Source of the DNA: Adenophora triphylla var. japonica
Taxonomy: Eukaryota; Streptophyta; Magnoliopsida; Asterales; Campanulaceae
Assembly: GCA_022495995.1 (NCBI GenBank)
Contig: JAFEMH010002342.1
Coordinates: 62,001 to 126,000, forward strand
Direction of reading: 5' to 3'
DNA: 64,000 nucleotides
Shown: positions 22,301 to 33,465 of the stretch, one piece after another
Layout: every line of letters begins with the position of its first letter
Position numbering within the stretch: the stretch's first letter is position 1
The notes under the pieces: model-generated
Databases searched by the model: none
What the model saw: only the letters and a program-made list of their open reading frames with translations
What the model was told of the DNA's origin: nothing
Program-made: the position numbers and the translations under genes

Positions 22301-23740
22301 CGGGGCTTGAGATTTTATTGCGGTTCTAGGCTCGTACTTGATGTCGTATGTGCTTAAGCATACGAGACCATTTCGCCATTCGACGACATCTCTGGTTTTC
22401 TCATGACATTCTTAATAGGATAGTTAGTGCGTACAATAATAGTATGTGTTTCAAAATAGTGCCTTAATTTAACGAAGCGATTATCAAAGCTAAAATTAAT
22501 TTTTGTAAATGAGAATACGGTCTCGGCATCTAAGAGTGTCTTACTTATATAGTAGATGGGTTGCTTTGATTGCCATCTCGTTACATTATCAAGGCGCACT
22601 TACAGGCGCCTTCGGATCTTGCTAGGTAGATGTAAAGATGTTCTTCTATCGAGGTTTGGCCAATAAGGGAGGTGTCGACAAGTAAGTTTTGAGTTCTGAA
22701 AAGCTTTTCATGTTGATCCTCCCATTGAAACTTTTTGTTCTTTCTTAAGATGTCGTAGAAAGGTTTGCATCGATGCGAGGATTTTGAAATGAATCTAGTG
22801 AGTGCGGCAATTTTCCTGTTAGTCTTTGGACGTCCTTGATAGATTGAGGTGATGACGGGTTGAGAATGGCGCGTATTTGTTAGGGCGGCTTGATGCCTCT
22901 TTTAGTGACCATATAGCCCAAAAACTTGCCGGCTTTCATTCCGAAGTTGCATTTAGTGGATTAAGTTTCATATTGAAACAATCCAAGATGTCGAAAGGCT
23001 TGAGAGAGATTGCTAATGTGGTCCTCGGCCTTCTTAGACTTAACAACCATGTCGTCGATGTATACCTCCATTGTGTCCCCAATCGATCCTTAAACATCTT
23101 GTTGACGAGCCTTTGATACGTTGCACCTGCATTTTTAGTCAAAAGGCATGGCAATATAACAATAAATACTGAGGGGTTATGAAGGCGAGTGTCTTCTTGG
23201 TCGAGATGGTTCCATACGAATTTGTTGAAATCTGAGGACGCGTCCATGAATGTGAGTAGTTCGTGACTGAGGTGGCATCAACTAATGAATCTATGTGCGG
23301 CAAAGGGAAAGGATCTTTTGGGCGAGGCCTTATTTAAGTCGGTGAAGTCGACGCAAACTCGCCATTTCCCGTTTCTCTTCTCTACCACAACCACATTTGC
23401 CAACCATCTTGGATAATCGACCTCTCGTATCATGTTGGCTTTGAGTAAGCGCTCTACCTCCTCCTTGATGATCGATTTCTGGTTTTACGCAAACTTTCTA
23501 CGTTTACGGTGCCTTTGGTTTGAAGTGGGATCTATGTTAAGTTTGTGAGTGATGACATCTTTGCTAATGCCGGTCATGTCATCATGTTTCCAAGCGAAAC
23601 TTTTATTACGCTTCTTAATAGGTTCACAAGCTTCTCCTCCATATCTAACGATATGTCGGTGCCAATAAGTACTTTGATGTCAGGGTTGGAAGGATCTAAC
23701 AATACTTCTTTCACATCATCCTCCCTAGCTTCCGAGGACT
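22300..23740 (-). pseudogene. Element B reverse transcriptase and RNase H, broken
   Basis: Fragments match A's RT/RNaseH. 23247-22936 covers the region around the YIDDM active site, but in the wrong frame (read as GTQWRYTSTTWLL). 22599-22354 covers the RNaseH thumb/tether part (QPIYYISKTLLDAETVFSF). Frames change repeatedly. Confidence 0.85.
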
Positions 23741-24330
23741 TCACGTACTTTCTTCGGTAATTGCTATGCTTGTTTTGGAGATGTAGACGCCTTCATTGAA
23801 GTTTTGTAACATTCCTTGGCCACTGGTGATCACTTTGTAAATCTTAGCGACACCCCGAGGTGTTGGAAACTTCACACATTGATGGTAAGTGGAGGGTACG
23901 ACCTTCATTCCATGAATCCACGGTCTTCCAAGAATTACATTGTAAGATGTTGCGCAATCAATTACACAAAACCGTTCCACGGTGTTGAGGCCCTTTGAGT
24001 ATATTGGAAGCTTTATCTCCCCCCTTTGTTTCTTTGACTTCGCCCTTTGAAGCCTACCGGCCTTGAAGATTTTTGACAATCTCGTTAGGATGTTCATTTC
24101 TTTAAGGGTACCCAACATAATAAGATTGACGGGCTGCCCCATCTACGAGAATACGTCGTATGGTACGGTTAGCGATACGCAAGGAAATGACCGAGACCGT
24201 CATGATGGGGTTCCGGCAAGTTATCACGATCACTTTCATCAAAGACAATTGGAGTGCAGGCAAGGTATCGACATCTGAACATTTGTCTCTGCGGCTTTTC
24301 ATCTTTTGACTCCTTAGCATGTCGTTTTGT
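23741..24330 (-). pseudogene. Element B aspartic protease region, broken
   Basis: The frame 24142-23741 reads QPVNLIMLGTLKEMNI then AIDCATSYNVILGRPWIHG-like sequence (VIDCATSYNVILGRPWIHGM as seen), the typical end of a retropepsin-like domain. The catalytic loop just upstream (around 24150) is out of frame. Confidence 0.82.
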
Positions 24331-24475
24331 GGCGAGAATAGGATGTTCCACATATTTACGAGCCTCCACTAATGAAGTTGATCACCTTTGTTGATCTTTG
24401 GGGGAAAGCGGTCTTTCGGCTTCATGAGGAGCTTACGTACTTTCGGCTTTCTTCTTTACGGATCCCAGCGGCTCC

Positions 24476-26084
24476 TTAAGATGTCCTTTCGAGAGCAAAT
24501 GCTTGATCTCCTTTCTTAATGCGATGCGGTCTTGATAACATGCCCAAAGTCTTCATGGTAAGCACACCATTTTGATTTGTCACGCCATCCTGTGGTTTTG
24601 TCCGTTTTCTTTGGCCATCGGCTTTGTCTCCCGAGGTTGCCCATTGCGCAAAGTACACACGAAATATCAACGGAAAAACAATAATCGAAATGTTAGGCAC
24701 ATTATCATTATCTTCATCCTCACCGTCTATTGAATTAATTTTGCTAGTGTCAATTCTCGGATAAGGATTGGGACGGTTGTTTACTGCGATGGGAAGATTC
24801 GGTCTTTCTATCGGGATGGTCATATGTCGACGTCTTGGATGATGACTTTGATCTTCGCGGCTCATCTTCCTCCAATCTTATGAATCTCAATGCCACACTC
24901 TGACTTCCTCCGGCCGCTTACAAGGAGTCATTACCAAATCTTGGTATCTTTGCGAATCTTTCTTCAACCCCATTTTGAATGCTTACGTAGGCTGTCGACA
25001 TGTCAAGATTGGGAATTTCCAGCACCTCTTTATTGAACCGGTGGACGTAATCCTTTAGGGTTTCATTAGGCTTGAGTTACATTGTAAAGGTCACTTGTCA
25101 ACCTTTCAAATTGTCATTGCATGAGAATTGGTTATAGAACATGTTGATGAAATGGGCGTATGAACCAATTGAACCTAGGGGTTGCCTAATCAACCATTTG
25201 AGAAATTTGGTCCGAGATAAGGTGGATCCAAATCCACTGCATAAGCAAGCTTCCGGAATTGAAGTGGAATATGGATTATGTCCATCTTTTCTTGATAGTG
25301 TGCCACGTGCTCCTCCGGGTCCGTGGTGCCGTCGTACAACTTCATAGATGGTACATTGAAGCGCTTCGGTATGTCGACATTTGCAATTCTTTGGGACAAG
25401 CCAGAGGCGGTGTAGCGGTTTTGCGTTGCGGTTGAATTGGAGGAGTCACACACGTACGTTCATTACTAATTCTCGAGATCCTGCATCTGTTTAGCTAGTG
25501 GGTTTTCTGCAAAGGGTCGGCCATAGGAATACGATTGAAATTATTATTATTGAAAAGATTATTAAGCAAACCGAGTTGTCCGTAGTAGTCGTGACGGCGG
25601 TCTTTGTCTATAAATGGGATGAATGGAGTGAATCCTGCGAAGATGGTGTCAAAGGGGTGTCCCAGGGCAAAGATGTTGACATCATGAAAGATGTCAGCGG
25701 AGGAGGATTGCCCATTGGAATGAATTCATTCTGAAATGTAGATCCTCCGGAGTTGTCAAAGTTGAGAACCCTTGCGCGCAGTGGTGATATGTTTTCTAGG
25801 CGAGATGCTATGAGTTGTTGGTCTTTCTGCATCTTAATCATGGAATTGGTCAACACCTTCGAATTGTTATCTTGCTGGTCCAACCTTTGATTCAACCTGG
25901 TTAGGATACTCCGGATGTCGGCATCTGCATTGGAAGAGGTCGCCCCCTTTTGTGGAGTCTTCGTAGGTTGAGTTGGCTGAGATCCGGTCTGAGGAGGCGG
26001 TGGTAACAAGCTGGTTCTACCTCCTGATGTGGGAACAACGGTGGGACCTTTGCCGGCGGTAGACACATTGGTGTGTGCAGACAT
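24476..26084 (-). pseudogene. Element B gag, broken
   Basis: It starts at ATG 26084 (MSAHTNVSTAGKGPTVVPTS), runs open to 25608, then continues in other frames: 25453-25190 with YDGTTDPEEHVAHYQEKMD of the gag core, and 24865-24476 with the basic linker and a degraded zinc-knuckle region. Gag packages the RNA of the element. The first 150 codons are cleaner than A's, which has a stop at the equivalent place. Confidence 0.88.
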
Positions 26085-26151
26085 AGTGAATTTGATTAGG
26101 AAATGTTTCAAATAACCGATAAACCACGAGGCCCCTCGGTGGGCGCCAAAT

Positions 26152-26756
26152 TGTTTTGGTAGAAAAAACAATAGAGTAGAATCTTAACTATGTTTAGTGT
26201 GTGGATTGAATAATAAGGAGGGAACTATGGAATTCGATTATATGGAACAAGAAAATGAAAAACGAGACAATGACAACGCGATTTGTTAACGAGGAAAACC
26301 TTGGAGGTGATAACCTCTTTGGAAAAAACCCCGGGAGTTAGGTCTCCAACCTTAAAGATTCCACTATAATGATCACAATTACAACTTTGGAAGATAATGG
26401 AGAGGATTACAAGAGTTTGTGTGTAAAGTGTGTGCGTATGAGCCTGTGTCATTTTCCGTCTCCATTTCCCCTTAAATACAAGTAACTAAGAAAGAGTCAA
26501 ATATGGTTCCTACAATCTCGGCATTGTGGTTTATCTTTTCAACCTCCGTGAGACCAAGTCGCCCTAGCCGTTTGAAGGTCTGTTGAACGTGCTTGAAGGT
26601 TGTTTCCGCATTCCTCTCTTAATTACTGAAAAATAAGAATAATAATATTAGGAAATATTGGACAAGTAAATATTTAAAACGATACTTACAGTGTAATGAC
26701 ATCTCGTTATGCAGGATCAACTGAAGATGTCGTCATGTCAAAAAATGCCCACAACA
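26152..26756 (-). mobile_element. Element B 5' LTR (right in window)
   Basis: 605 bp. Read on minus it is followed at 26151 by the primer-site-like ATTTGGCGCCCACCGAGGGG, as in A. Confidence 0.95.
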
Positions 26757-26761
26757 GTTAT

Positions 26762-26918
26762 CATCTCTAAGGTTTTCCTCGTTAACAAATCCTTGTGTCA
26801 CTCTTTACTTTCGTGTTCTTGTTCCATTTAATTGAATTCCAAAGTCCCCTCCTTGTTGTTTAAATCCATACACTTAGCAAGTTAAGATTCGACGTTATTG
26901 TTTTTTTCTACCAAAACA
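26762..26918 (+). mobile_element. Element A 5' LTR, second part
   Basis: It resumes 'catctctaaggttttcctcg' exactly where the 17298-17729 part stopped and ends ...CCAAAACA. Joined lengths (about 589 bp) equal the 588-bp 3' LTR. Confidence 0.94.
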
Positions 26919-26940
26919 ATTTGGCGCCCACCGTGGGGCC
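26919..26940 (+). other. Element A primer-binding site region
   Basis: TTTGGCGCCCACCGTGGGG directly follows the 5' LTR. It begins with TGG after two T, as expected for pairing to a tRNA 3' end. I do not assign the tRNA. Confidence 0.7.
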
Positions 26941-26985
26941 ACTTGGTCTATTGATTATTTGGATCATTTCCTAAAAGAGTTCATC

Positions 26986-28677
26986 ATGTCAACCAACCCC
27001 AATGTTTCCGCCGCCGGCAAGGGTGTCGCCGCCACTCCAACATCAGGAGGTAGAACTACCTTATTGCCGCCACCTCCTCAGTCAGGACCTCAGCAAACGC
27101 AGCCTTCAAGGACTCCACAAAAGGAAGGGACCTCTTCCAATGTGGATGCCGACATCCGGAGTATCTGACCAAAGGCTGAATCGAAGGCCTGGATCGTGCA
27201 AGATAGCAATTCGAAGCTGCTAGCCAATTCCATGATCAAGATGCAGAAGGATCAACAGCTCATCGCTTCTCGGCTTGACAACATCTCACCATTGCGTGCA
27301 AGGAACCTCAACTTCGACACCACCGAAGGATCTACGTTTCAGAGTGAATTTATCCCAATGGGTGGTCCATCTCAAACTCATCAGTCGACATCCTTAATGA
27401 TGTCGCCATCCTTGCCCGGTGACACCCTAATGACGCCACCTTCAGCAGGATTCTCCCCGTTCATCCCATTCATTGACAACACCACTATCACTACCACCAC
27501 GGACAACACTGGTTTGCTGAATAATATTTTCAATAATAATACTTTCAATCGTATTCCTATGGCTGACCCTTTTGCAGGAAACCCACTAGCCAAGCAGATG
27601 CAGGATCTCAGGGAGCTGATAATGAACGTGCCAGGCGTAACTCCTCCAATCCAGCCAGTATCTCAGAATTGCTACAATCAGTCCCAGTTTGTTCCAACAA
27701 TCGCAAATGTCGACATCCCAAAGCGTTTCAGTGTACCATCTATGAAGTTATATGACGGCAGCACAGATCCAGAGGAGCATGTCGCCCACTACCAAGAAAA
27801 GATGGACATAGTGCATATCCCACTTCAATTCAGGGAGGCTTGCCTGTGTAGAGTATTTGGATCGACCTTGGTTGGACCAGCTCTCAAGTGGCTGATTAGG
27901 CAACCCCTAGGCTCAATTGGCTCATTCGCCCAACTTATCAACATGTTCTATAATCAATTCTCATGCAGTCGGCAATTCGAGAAGCTGACAAGTGACCTCT
28001 ACAATGTGACCCAGCAGCCTAATGAGACTCTGAAAGAATATGTCCACCGGTTCAATAAAGAAGTGCTAGAAATCCCCAATCTTGACATGTCGACAGCCAC
28101 AGAAGCATTCAAAATGGGGCTGAAGAAGGATTCCCAGTATTATCAAGATTTGGTGATGACTCCTTGTAAACGGTTGGAAGAAGTCAGGAGCAGGGCCCTG
28201 AGATTCATAAGGTTGGAGCAAGATGAGCTGCGAAGGTCAAAGTCCTCATCTAAGTTGTCGACATATGACAATCCAGACAGGAAGACTGAATCATCCCACC
28301 GCAGAAACAACCGATCCAATCCTTATCCGAGAGTTGACAACAACAAAATTAATTCAATAGAGGGTGAGGATGAAGATAGCGATAATGTACCTAACATTTC
28401 TGATTATTGTTTTTCTTTTGACATTTCAGGTGTACTCTGTGCAATGGGCAACCTGGGGGACAAAGCAAGATGGCCAAAGAAGACAGATAAAACCACGGGA
28501 TGGCGTGACAAGTCAAAGTGGTGTGCCTACCATGAGGACTTTGGGCATGTTACAGAAGATTGCATCGCACTAAGAAAGGAGATCAACTACTTGCTCTCAA
28601 AGGGACATCTTAAGGAGTTGCTAGGATCCAGAAAGAAGAAGGCAGAAAATGCAGAAGCTCCACATGAAGTCGAATGA
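26986..28677 (+). CDS. Element A Gag polyprotein
   Basis: The capsid protein starts at ATG 26986 (MSTNPNVSAAGKGVAATPTS). A Pro/Thr-rich head leads to an in-frame TGA at 27166-27168, next to local indels relative to B; from 27196 to 28677 it is open. The gag core (LYDGSTDPEEHVAHYQEKMD ... ETLKEYVHRFNKEV) is of the retrotrans_gag type. The tail has a zinc-knuckle-like CAYHEDFGHVTEDC (near 28523) followed by LRKEINYLLSKGHLKELLG, a form typical of Tat-lineage Gag. The frame continues past the 28675-28677 TGA in register with protease, so Gag and Pol were probably one long frame. Two stops make it defective. Confidence 0.93.
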
Positions 28678-29324
28678 CCAGTCTCTCCTCCAGCATCAAT
28701 GAAGGTGATCAATTTCATTAGTGGAGAGTCAGAAATTTGTGGCACTTCCTATTCTGCCGCGAAGCGACATGCCAAGGAGTCAAAAGAAGAGAAGCCAGAA
28801 AGACCATCCAGGATTTCAACACCTTGCCAGGAGCCCATCACCTTTGATGAGAGTGATTGAGATAATTTGCTGGAACCCCATCATAATGGCCTAGTCATTT
28901 CCTTGCAGATCGCCAATTGTACCATCAGCCGTATCCTGGTTGATGGGGTAGCTTTGTCAATCTCATTATGTTGAGCACCCTTAAGGAGATGAACATCCCA
29001 GAATCGGAGATCGTCAAGAAATCCTCAGTATTAGTAGGCTTCAGTGGCAAAGTCAAAGAAACAGTGGGAGAAATAAAGCTTCCAATCTACTCAAAAGGAC
29101 TCAACACCATGGAGCGGTTCTGCGTAATTGATTGTGCAACATCTTACAATGTTATTCTTGGAAGGCCGTGGATTCATGGAATGAAAGCTGTTCCGTCCAC
29201 TTACCATCAGTGCGTGAAGTTCCCAATACCCTGGGGTGTCGCTAAAATATACAGTGATCAGCAGGTGGACAAGGAGTGCTATAAGACTTCAATGAAGGCG
29301 TCGACATCTCCCAAACAAGCATAG
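28678..29324 (+). pseudogene. Element A aspartic protease, broken
   Basis: After a linker, the catalytic loop ILVDG (near 28935) is followed by a one-base loss in the G-run, which shifts the frame. The rest reads in the new frame from 28968 (MLSTLKEMNIPESE ... YSKGLNTMERFCV ... NVILGRPWIHGMKA). A TGA at 28858-28860 and a TAG at 29322-29324 are further breaks. The enzyme would cut the Gag-Pol polyprotein. Confidence 0.87.
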
Positions 29325-30868
29325 CAATTACAGAAGAAAGTACGTGAAGTCCTGGAAGCTAGGGAGAACGATGTGAAAGAAGTATTACTAGACCCTTCCA
29401 ATCCAGACATCAAGGTACTTATTGGCAGTGACATTCCACCAGATATAGATGAAAAACTTGTGGACCTGTTAAGAATCAGAACGAAGAGATTTGCTTGGAA
29501 GCATGATGACATGACCGGCATCAGCAAAGATGTCATCACCCACAAACTCAACATTGATCCTAGTTTCAAGCCAGTGCACCAGAAGCGTAGGAAGTTTGCA
29601 GAAACAAGAAACCAGATAATCAAGGAAGAAGTAGAACGTTTACTCAAAGCCAACATGATACGAGAGGTAGATTATCCAAGATGGTTAGCAAACGTAGTTG
29701 TGGTCGAGAAGAAGAACGGGAAATGGCGAGTCTGTGTTGATTTCACCGACTTGAACAAACCTGTCCCAAAGATCCTTTCTCTTTGCCTCACATAGATTCG
29801 TTGGTTGATGCCACTTCTGGACACGAGCTCTTCACTTTTATGAACGCATCCTCAGGATTCCAACAAATCCAGATGGAGCCATCTGATCAAGAGGACACCG
29901 CCTTCATAACGCCAACAGGTATCTATTGTTATATTGCTATGCCTTTTGGACTAAAAAATGCAGGTGCAAAATATCAGAGGCTCGTCAACAACATGTTCAA
30001 AGACCAGATTGGGGACACAATGGAGGTATATATCGACGATATGGTAGTGAAATCCAAGAAAGCTGAAGATCACATAAGCCACCTATCTCAAGCCTTCGAC
30101 ATCTTGGATTATTTAAATATGAAACTTAATCCAGCAAAATGCAATTTTGGAATGAAGGCAGGAAAGTTTTTGGGTTATATGGTAACTAAAAGGGGAATTG
30201 AAGCCGCCCCAGAACAGATTCGTGCCATTATCAACCTGTCGTCACCTCAATCCGTCAAAGACGTCCAGAGATTGACAGGGAAGATTGCTGCACTCTCCAG
30301 GTTCATTTCAAAATCTTCTGATCGATGCAAGCCTTTCTATGACATCCTAAGAAAGAATAAGAAGTTCCAGTGGGAAGATCAGCATGAACAAGCCTTTCAA
30401 GATCTCAAAAGTTACCTGTCGACACCTCCATTATTGGCCAAACCTCATGAGGGCGAACACCTTTTCATCTACCTAGAAGTATCTGAAAGCATTGTAAGTG
30501 CAGTCCTGGTGACAGAGCGAGATGGTATTCAGCAACCTATCTATTATATAAGTAAGACACTTTTAGATGCGGAGACCAGGTATTCTCATTTACAAAAGTT
30601 AATTTTGGCTTTGATAACTGCATCTATTAAATTAAGACACTATTTTGAAACACATACTATAATTGTGCGTACTAACTATCCTATTAAGAATGTTATGAGA
30701 AAACCAGAAATGTCAGGTCGAATGGCTAAGTGGTCCGTACAATTAAGCACTTACGACATCAAATATGAACCCAGAACAGCAATAAAATCTCAGGCTCTAG
30801 CTGATTTTGTGGCTGACTTTAGTCCAATCATGCAACAAGAAGTAGAATTGGAGGTTCAGCAACTGTAA
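29325..30868 (+). pseudogene. Element A reverse transcriptase-RNase H, one frameshift
   Basis: Open from 29373 through the RT fingers (VVVVEKKNGKWRVCVDFTDL). One base is then lost near 29757, just before the conserved PHIDSLVD, and the frame continues 29783-30868. Visible motifs are MPFGLKNAGA, the catalytic YIDDMVVKS (near 30030), FLGYMVTKRGIE, and the RNase H portion (LFIYLEVSESIVSAVL ... QPIYYISKTLLDAETRYSHL). It copies element RNA into DNA and degrades the template RNA. Apart from the one frameshift the domain looks complete. Confidence 0.94.
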
Positions 30869-30880
30869 GATGATGACATC

Positions 30881-31378
30881 TTGAAGATGTGGACACTTTA
30901 CACAGATGGTGCTTCCAACATGAGAGGCACAGGACTTGAAGTTGTACTAAAATCGCCACAAGGGGACATAATACCACAATCCATCAGTTGCAGTTTTAAG
31001 GCCACTAATAATGAAGCAGAATATGAGGCATTAATTGCAGGTTTAACAGTGGCCCAGGACCTAGATATCAAGCACATCCGGGTGTTTATGGATTCTTTGC
31101 TAATTGTTAACCATTACAACGGGTCCTACATAGCAAAAAATGTAAAGATGATGACATATTTGGAGATTGTAAAAATTCTGGCGGCCAAATTCAAAACATT
31201 TACTTTGGAGCAGGTGCCACGTGAAGAAAACTCACAAGCAGATGCCCTGGCAAACTTAGGTTCAGCCTTCAAAAGCATTTCACAGACAAGTATCCCAATT
31301 GTGCATGTCGACATCCCAGCATTTGATCGTCTCGAGTTGTTCGTTCTAGATGTCGACGTCATACCAGTCCAGCAGTAA
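30881..31378 (+). CDS. Element A second RNase H (archaeal type)
   Basis: A 165-codon frame: WTLYTDGASNMRGTG, then NNEAEYEALIAGL, then VFMDSLLIVNHYNGSY and EENSQADALANLG. The D-E-D-D carboxylates of an RNase H fold are all visible (TDGAS, EAEYEA, FMDS, QADALA). A second RNase H of this kind after the normal one is characteristic of the Tat lineage. A TAA ends it before integrase, and a TAA upstream (30866) separates it from RNase H I. Both probably arose from a single long frame. Confidence 0.9.
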   Translation: MKMWTLYTDGASNMRGTGLEVVLKSPQGDIIPQSISCSFKATNNEAEYEALIAGLTVAQDLDIKHIRVFMDSLLIVNHYNGSYIAKNVKMMTYLEIVKILAAKFKTFTLEQVPREENSQADALANLGSAFKSISQTSIPIVHVDIPAFDRLELFVLDVDVIPVQQ

Positions 31379-32618
31379 CTTCCTGGACAGCTCCTATTAT
31401 CAAGTATCTCCAAGATGATACGATCCCAGTTGAAGAGAAAAATGCTCGAGCATTCAGGGTAAGATCATCTAAATATTTACTTATTGATAACTTCTTGTTT
31501 AGGAAATCTGCTGTAGGTCCTACTTAAGGTGTCTAGAAGCAGACCGAGCCCAACAGGTTTTGAAGGAGCTGCATGAAGGGCATTGTGAAAATCATACCGG
31601 AGGCAGAAGCCTGTATACGAAGGCTCTAAATATGGGCTATTTTTGGCCCACAATGCAAAGAGACGCTGCAGAATATGCAAAGAAATGTGACTCCTGTCAG
31701 CGACATGGCGACATCCTACATCAACCAGCCGAATTACTACATCCTATCATGTCGCCATGGCCATTTATGATTTGGGGAATGGACATCGTAGGGAAATTAC
31801 CCAGGGCTCCATGAGGCAGAGTATTTCTACTAGCCATGACAGACTATTTTTCCAAATGGGTAGAAGCTGAAGCCTACGTTCAGGTCCGGGACAAGGAAGT
31901 TATCTCATTCATAATAATAAACATATTCAGCAGGTTTGGGATACCTTCAAAGATAATATGTGATAACGGCTCCCAGTTCATTAGTAGGAAAACGCATGAT
32001 TTCTTGAAAAGATGGGGAGTCAAGATGGTGACATCTTCACCTGTTCACCCTCAAGCAAATGGACAGGCAGAATCCAGCAATAAGATTATCATAAGTAATT
32101 TAAAAAGGAGACTGGACCAAAAGAAAGGAAGATGGGCGGAAGAGCTACCAATGGTTTTATGGGCTGACAGAACGACATCTAAGAATGCTACTGGTCAGAC
32201 TCCCTATTCTCTAGTATTTGGGACAGAGTCAGTCATTCCAGCAAAAGTTCTCGTACCTACTGCCAGATACGGTTTGTTGACACCTGAGCATAATAAGGAC
32301 ATCTTGACACATGACTTGGATACTGTAGACGAGCTAAGAGATATGGCTAAAATTAGGATGGCTGCATATCAGCAAAGGGTAGCCAGGTCTTACAACAAAA
32401 ATGTAAGGGTTAGAAGATTCCAAGTAGGAGACTTAGTCCTACGAAAGGCATTCCAAAATACAAAAAGAACTCAACGCAGGCAAGCTTGCCCCAAAATGGG
32501 AAGGACCCTACCTGATTGATGCACAGGCCGAGAAGGAGTGTATCGCATGTCAACCCTGGATGGCCAAATGATCCCACGAAGTTGGAACGCCATTCACCTT
32601 AAAAGGTATTACCTCTAG
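31379..32618 (+). pseudogene. Element A integrase, stop and frameshift
   Basis: The zinc-binding HHCC part is at about 31569-31710 (LHEGHCENHTGG ... CDSCQRHGD). The catalytic core has DDE residues in WGMDIVGKL (31776), ICDNGSQF (31957) and ANGQAESSNK (32056). The C-terminal part has FQVGDLVLRKA. A TGA at 31812-31814 lies between the first D and the second, and a frame change near 32465 precedes the conserved end 'cattcaccttaaaaggtatt' (stop at 32616-32618). It would insert element cDNA into the genome. B keeps the first position as sense (PAAPGGRV). Confidence 0.92.
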
Positions 32619-33465
32619 ACAATGCCTTCCTAAAACTCACCTCATCCCAGGTATGGACAGTCCTCTATTTAATATGAGTAACCTTTCATTTTCCTATTTG
32701 TCATTTTTCATTTTACTTTACTTCAAAATAAGTTGTCGCTAACAAAACCTGTGGAGGGGCGTCAACATAGTTGACGTCCATCTCTAACATGTCTCTGTCT
32801 TGCAAGTTGTTGACATATGAAAATGGGGACATATCGAAAGTACTCAAGTCAAAATGACAATGAATTCCCCTCCATTAGAGACTGGCCATCTCTTCTAAAG
32901 TAAAGGTACACAATCCCTTCTAAGGTTTAAAGAGTTAATTACCTTTTTTTTGAGATGTTAGGTTGCCACACCTTCGCCTGGAGCGCAAGATATCTCATTA
33001 ATTGAGGTGTGGGGTGGGCGTATATGAGTAAAATTATATAGCTTACCCATTCCCCCATTCCCACTCAATTAAATGATTGATCTTATGTTTTATTCTTGTG
33101 GCTATGACATATGCGTGTCATCTTAAGTACCTACCGTTTTGACATATTATCATGTCACCTTACGAAATTGACATGCAATCATCCAGGAAAACTTCATCAA
33201 AAGTATACCAAGTCTTGACATACTTAAAAACTACCAAACCAGAATTTTTCTAAAGCTACCATAAAAACATTCCCAAAAGTTAAGACATTGTACCAACATC
33301 CAAGCTACTAAAAACTAAAAAGCAAAAGTGTTGAACCAACCCAACACTTGAAATAAATTATCTTTGGTCCTTATGGACCGATTACATAACCAACAAAATA
33401 AAAATTGTCTTTAGGTTTCCACCCCCGTATTACCAGCAAAAACAAAAACAAGCATTGTTACCTTC
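32619..33465 (+). other. Conserved non-coding spacer of element A (pol to antisense gene)
   Basis: There is no open frame, yet long stretches are shared with B at 19641-20483: 'actggccatctcttct', 'gtacacaatcccttctaagg', 'gaggtgtggggtgggc'. It contains the 3' ends of two convergent genes. Conservation could reflect termination or polyadenylation signals for both directions; that is inference. Confidence 0.75.

Larger units (their letters stand above)
17730..26756 (-). mobile_element. Element B: same-family Gypsy element nested in A's 5' LTR
   Basis: Bounded by TG at 17730 and CA at 26756, with TSD GTTAT (17725-17729 and 26757-26761). Its two 605-bp LTRs (17730-18334 and 26152-26756) read identically by eye, indicating a very recent insertion. 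The element reads on the minus strand. Its LTR start, read on minus, resembles A's LTR start, and the gag, pol and spacer sequences align with A throughout, so A and B are one family. The coding region is broken by many frameshifts and stops. Confidence 0.95.
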
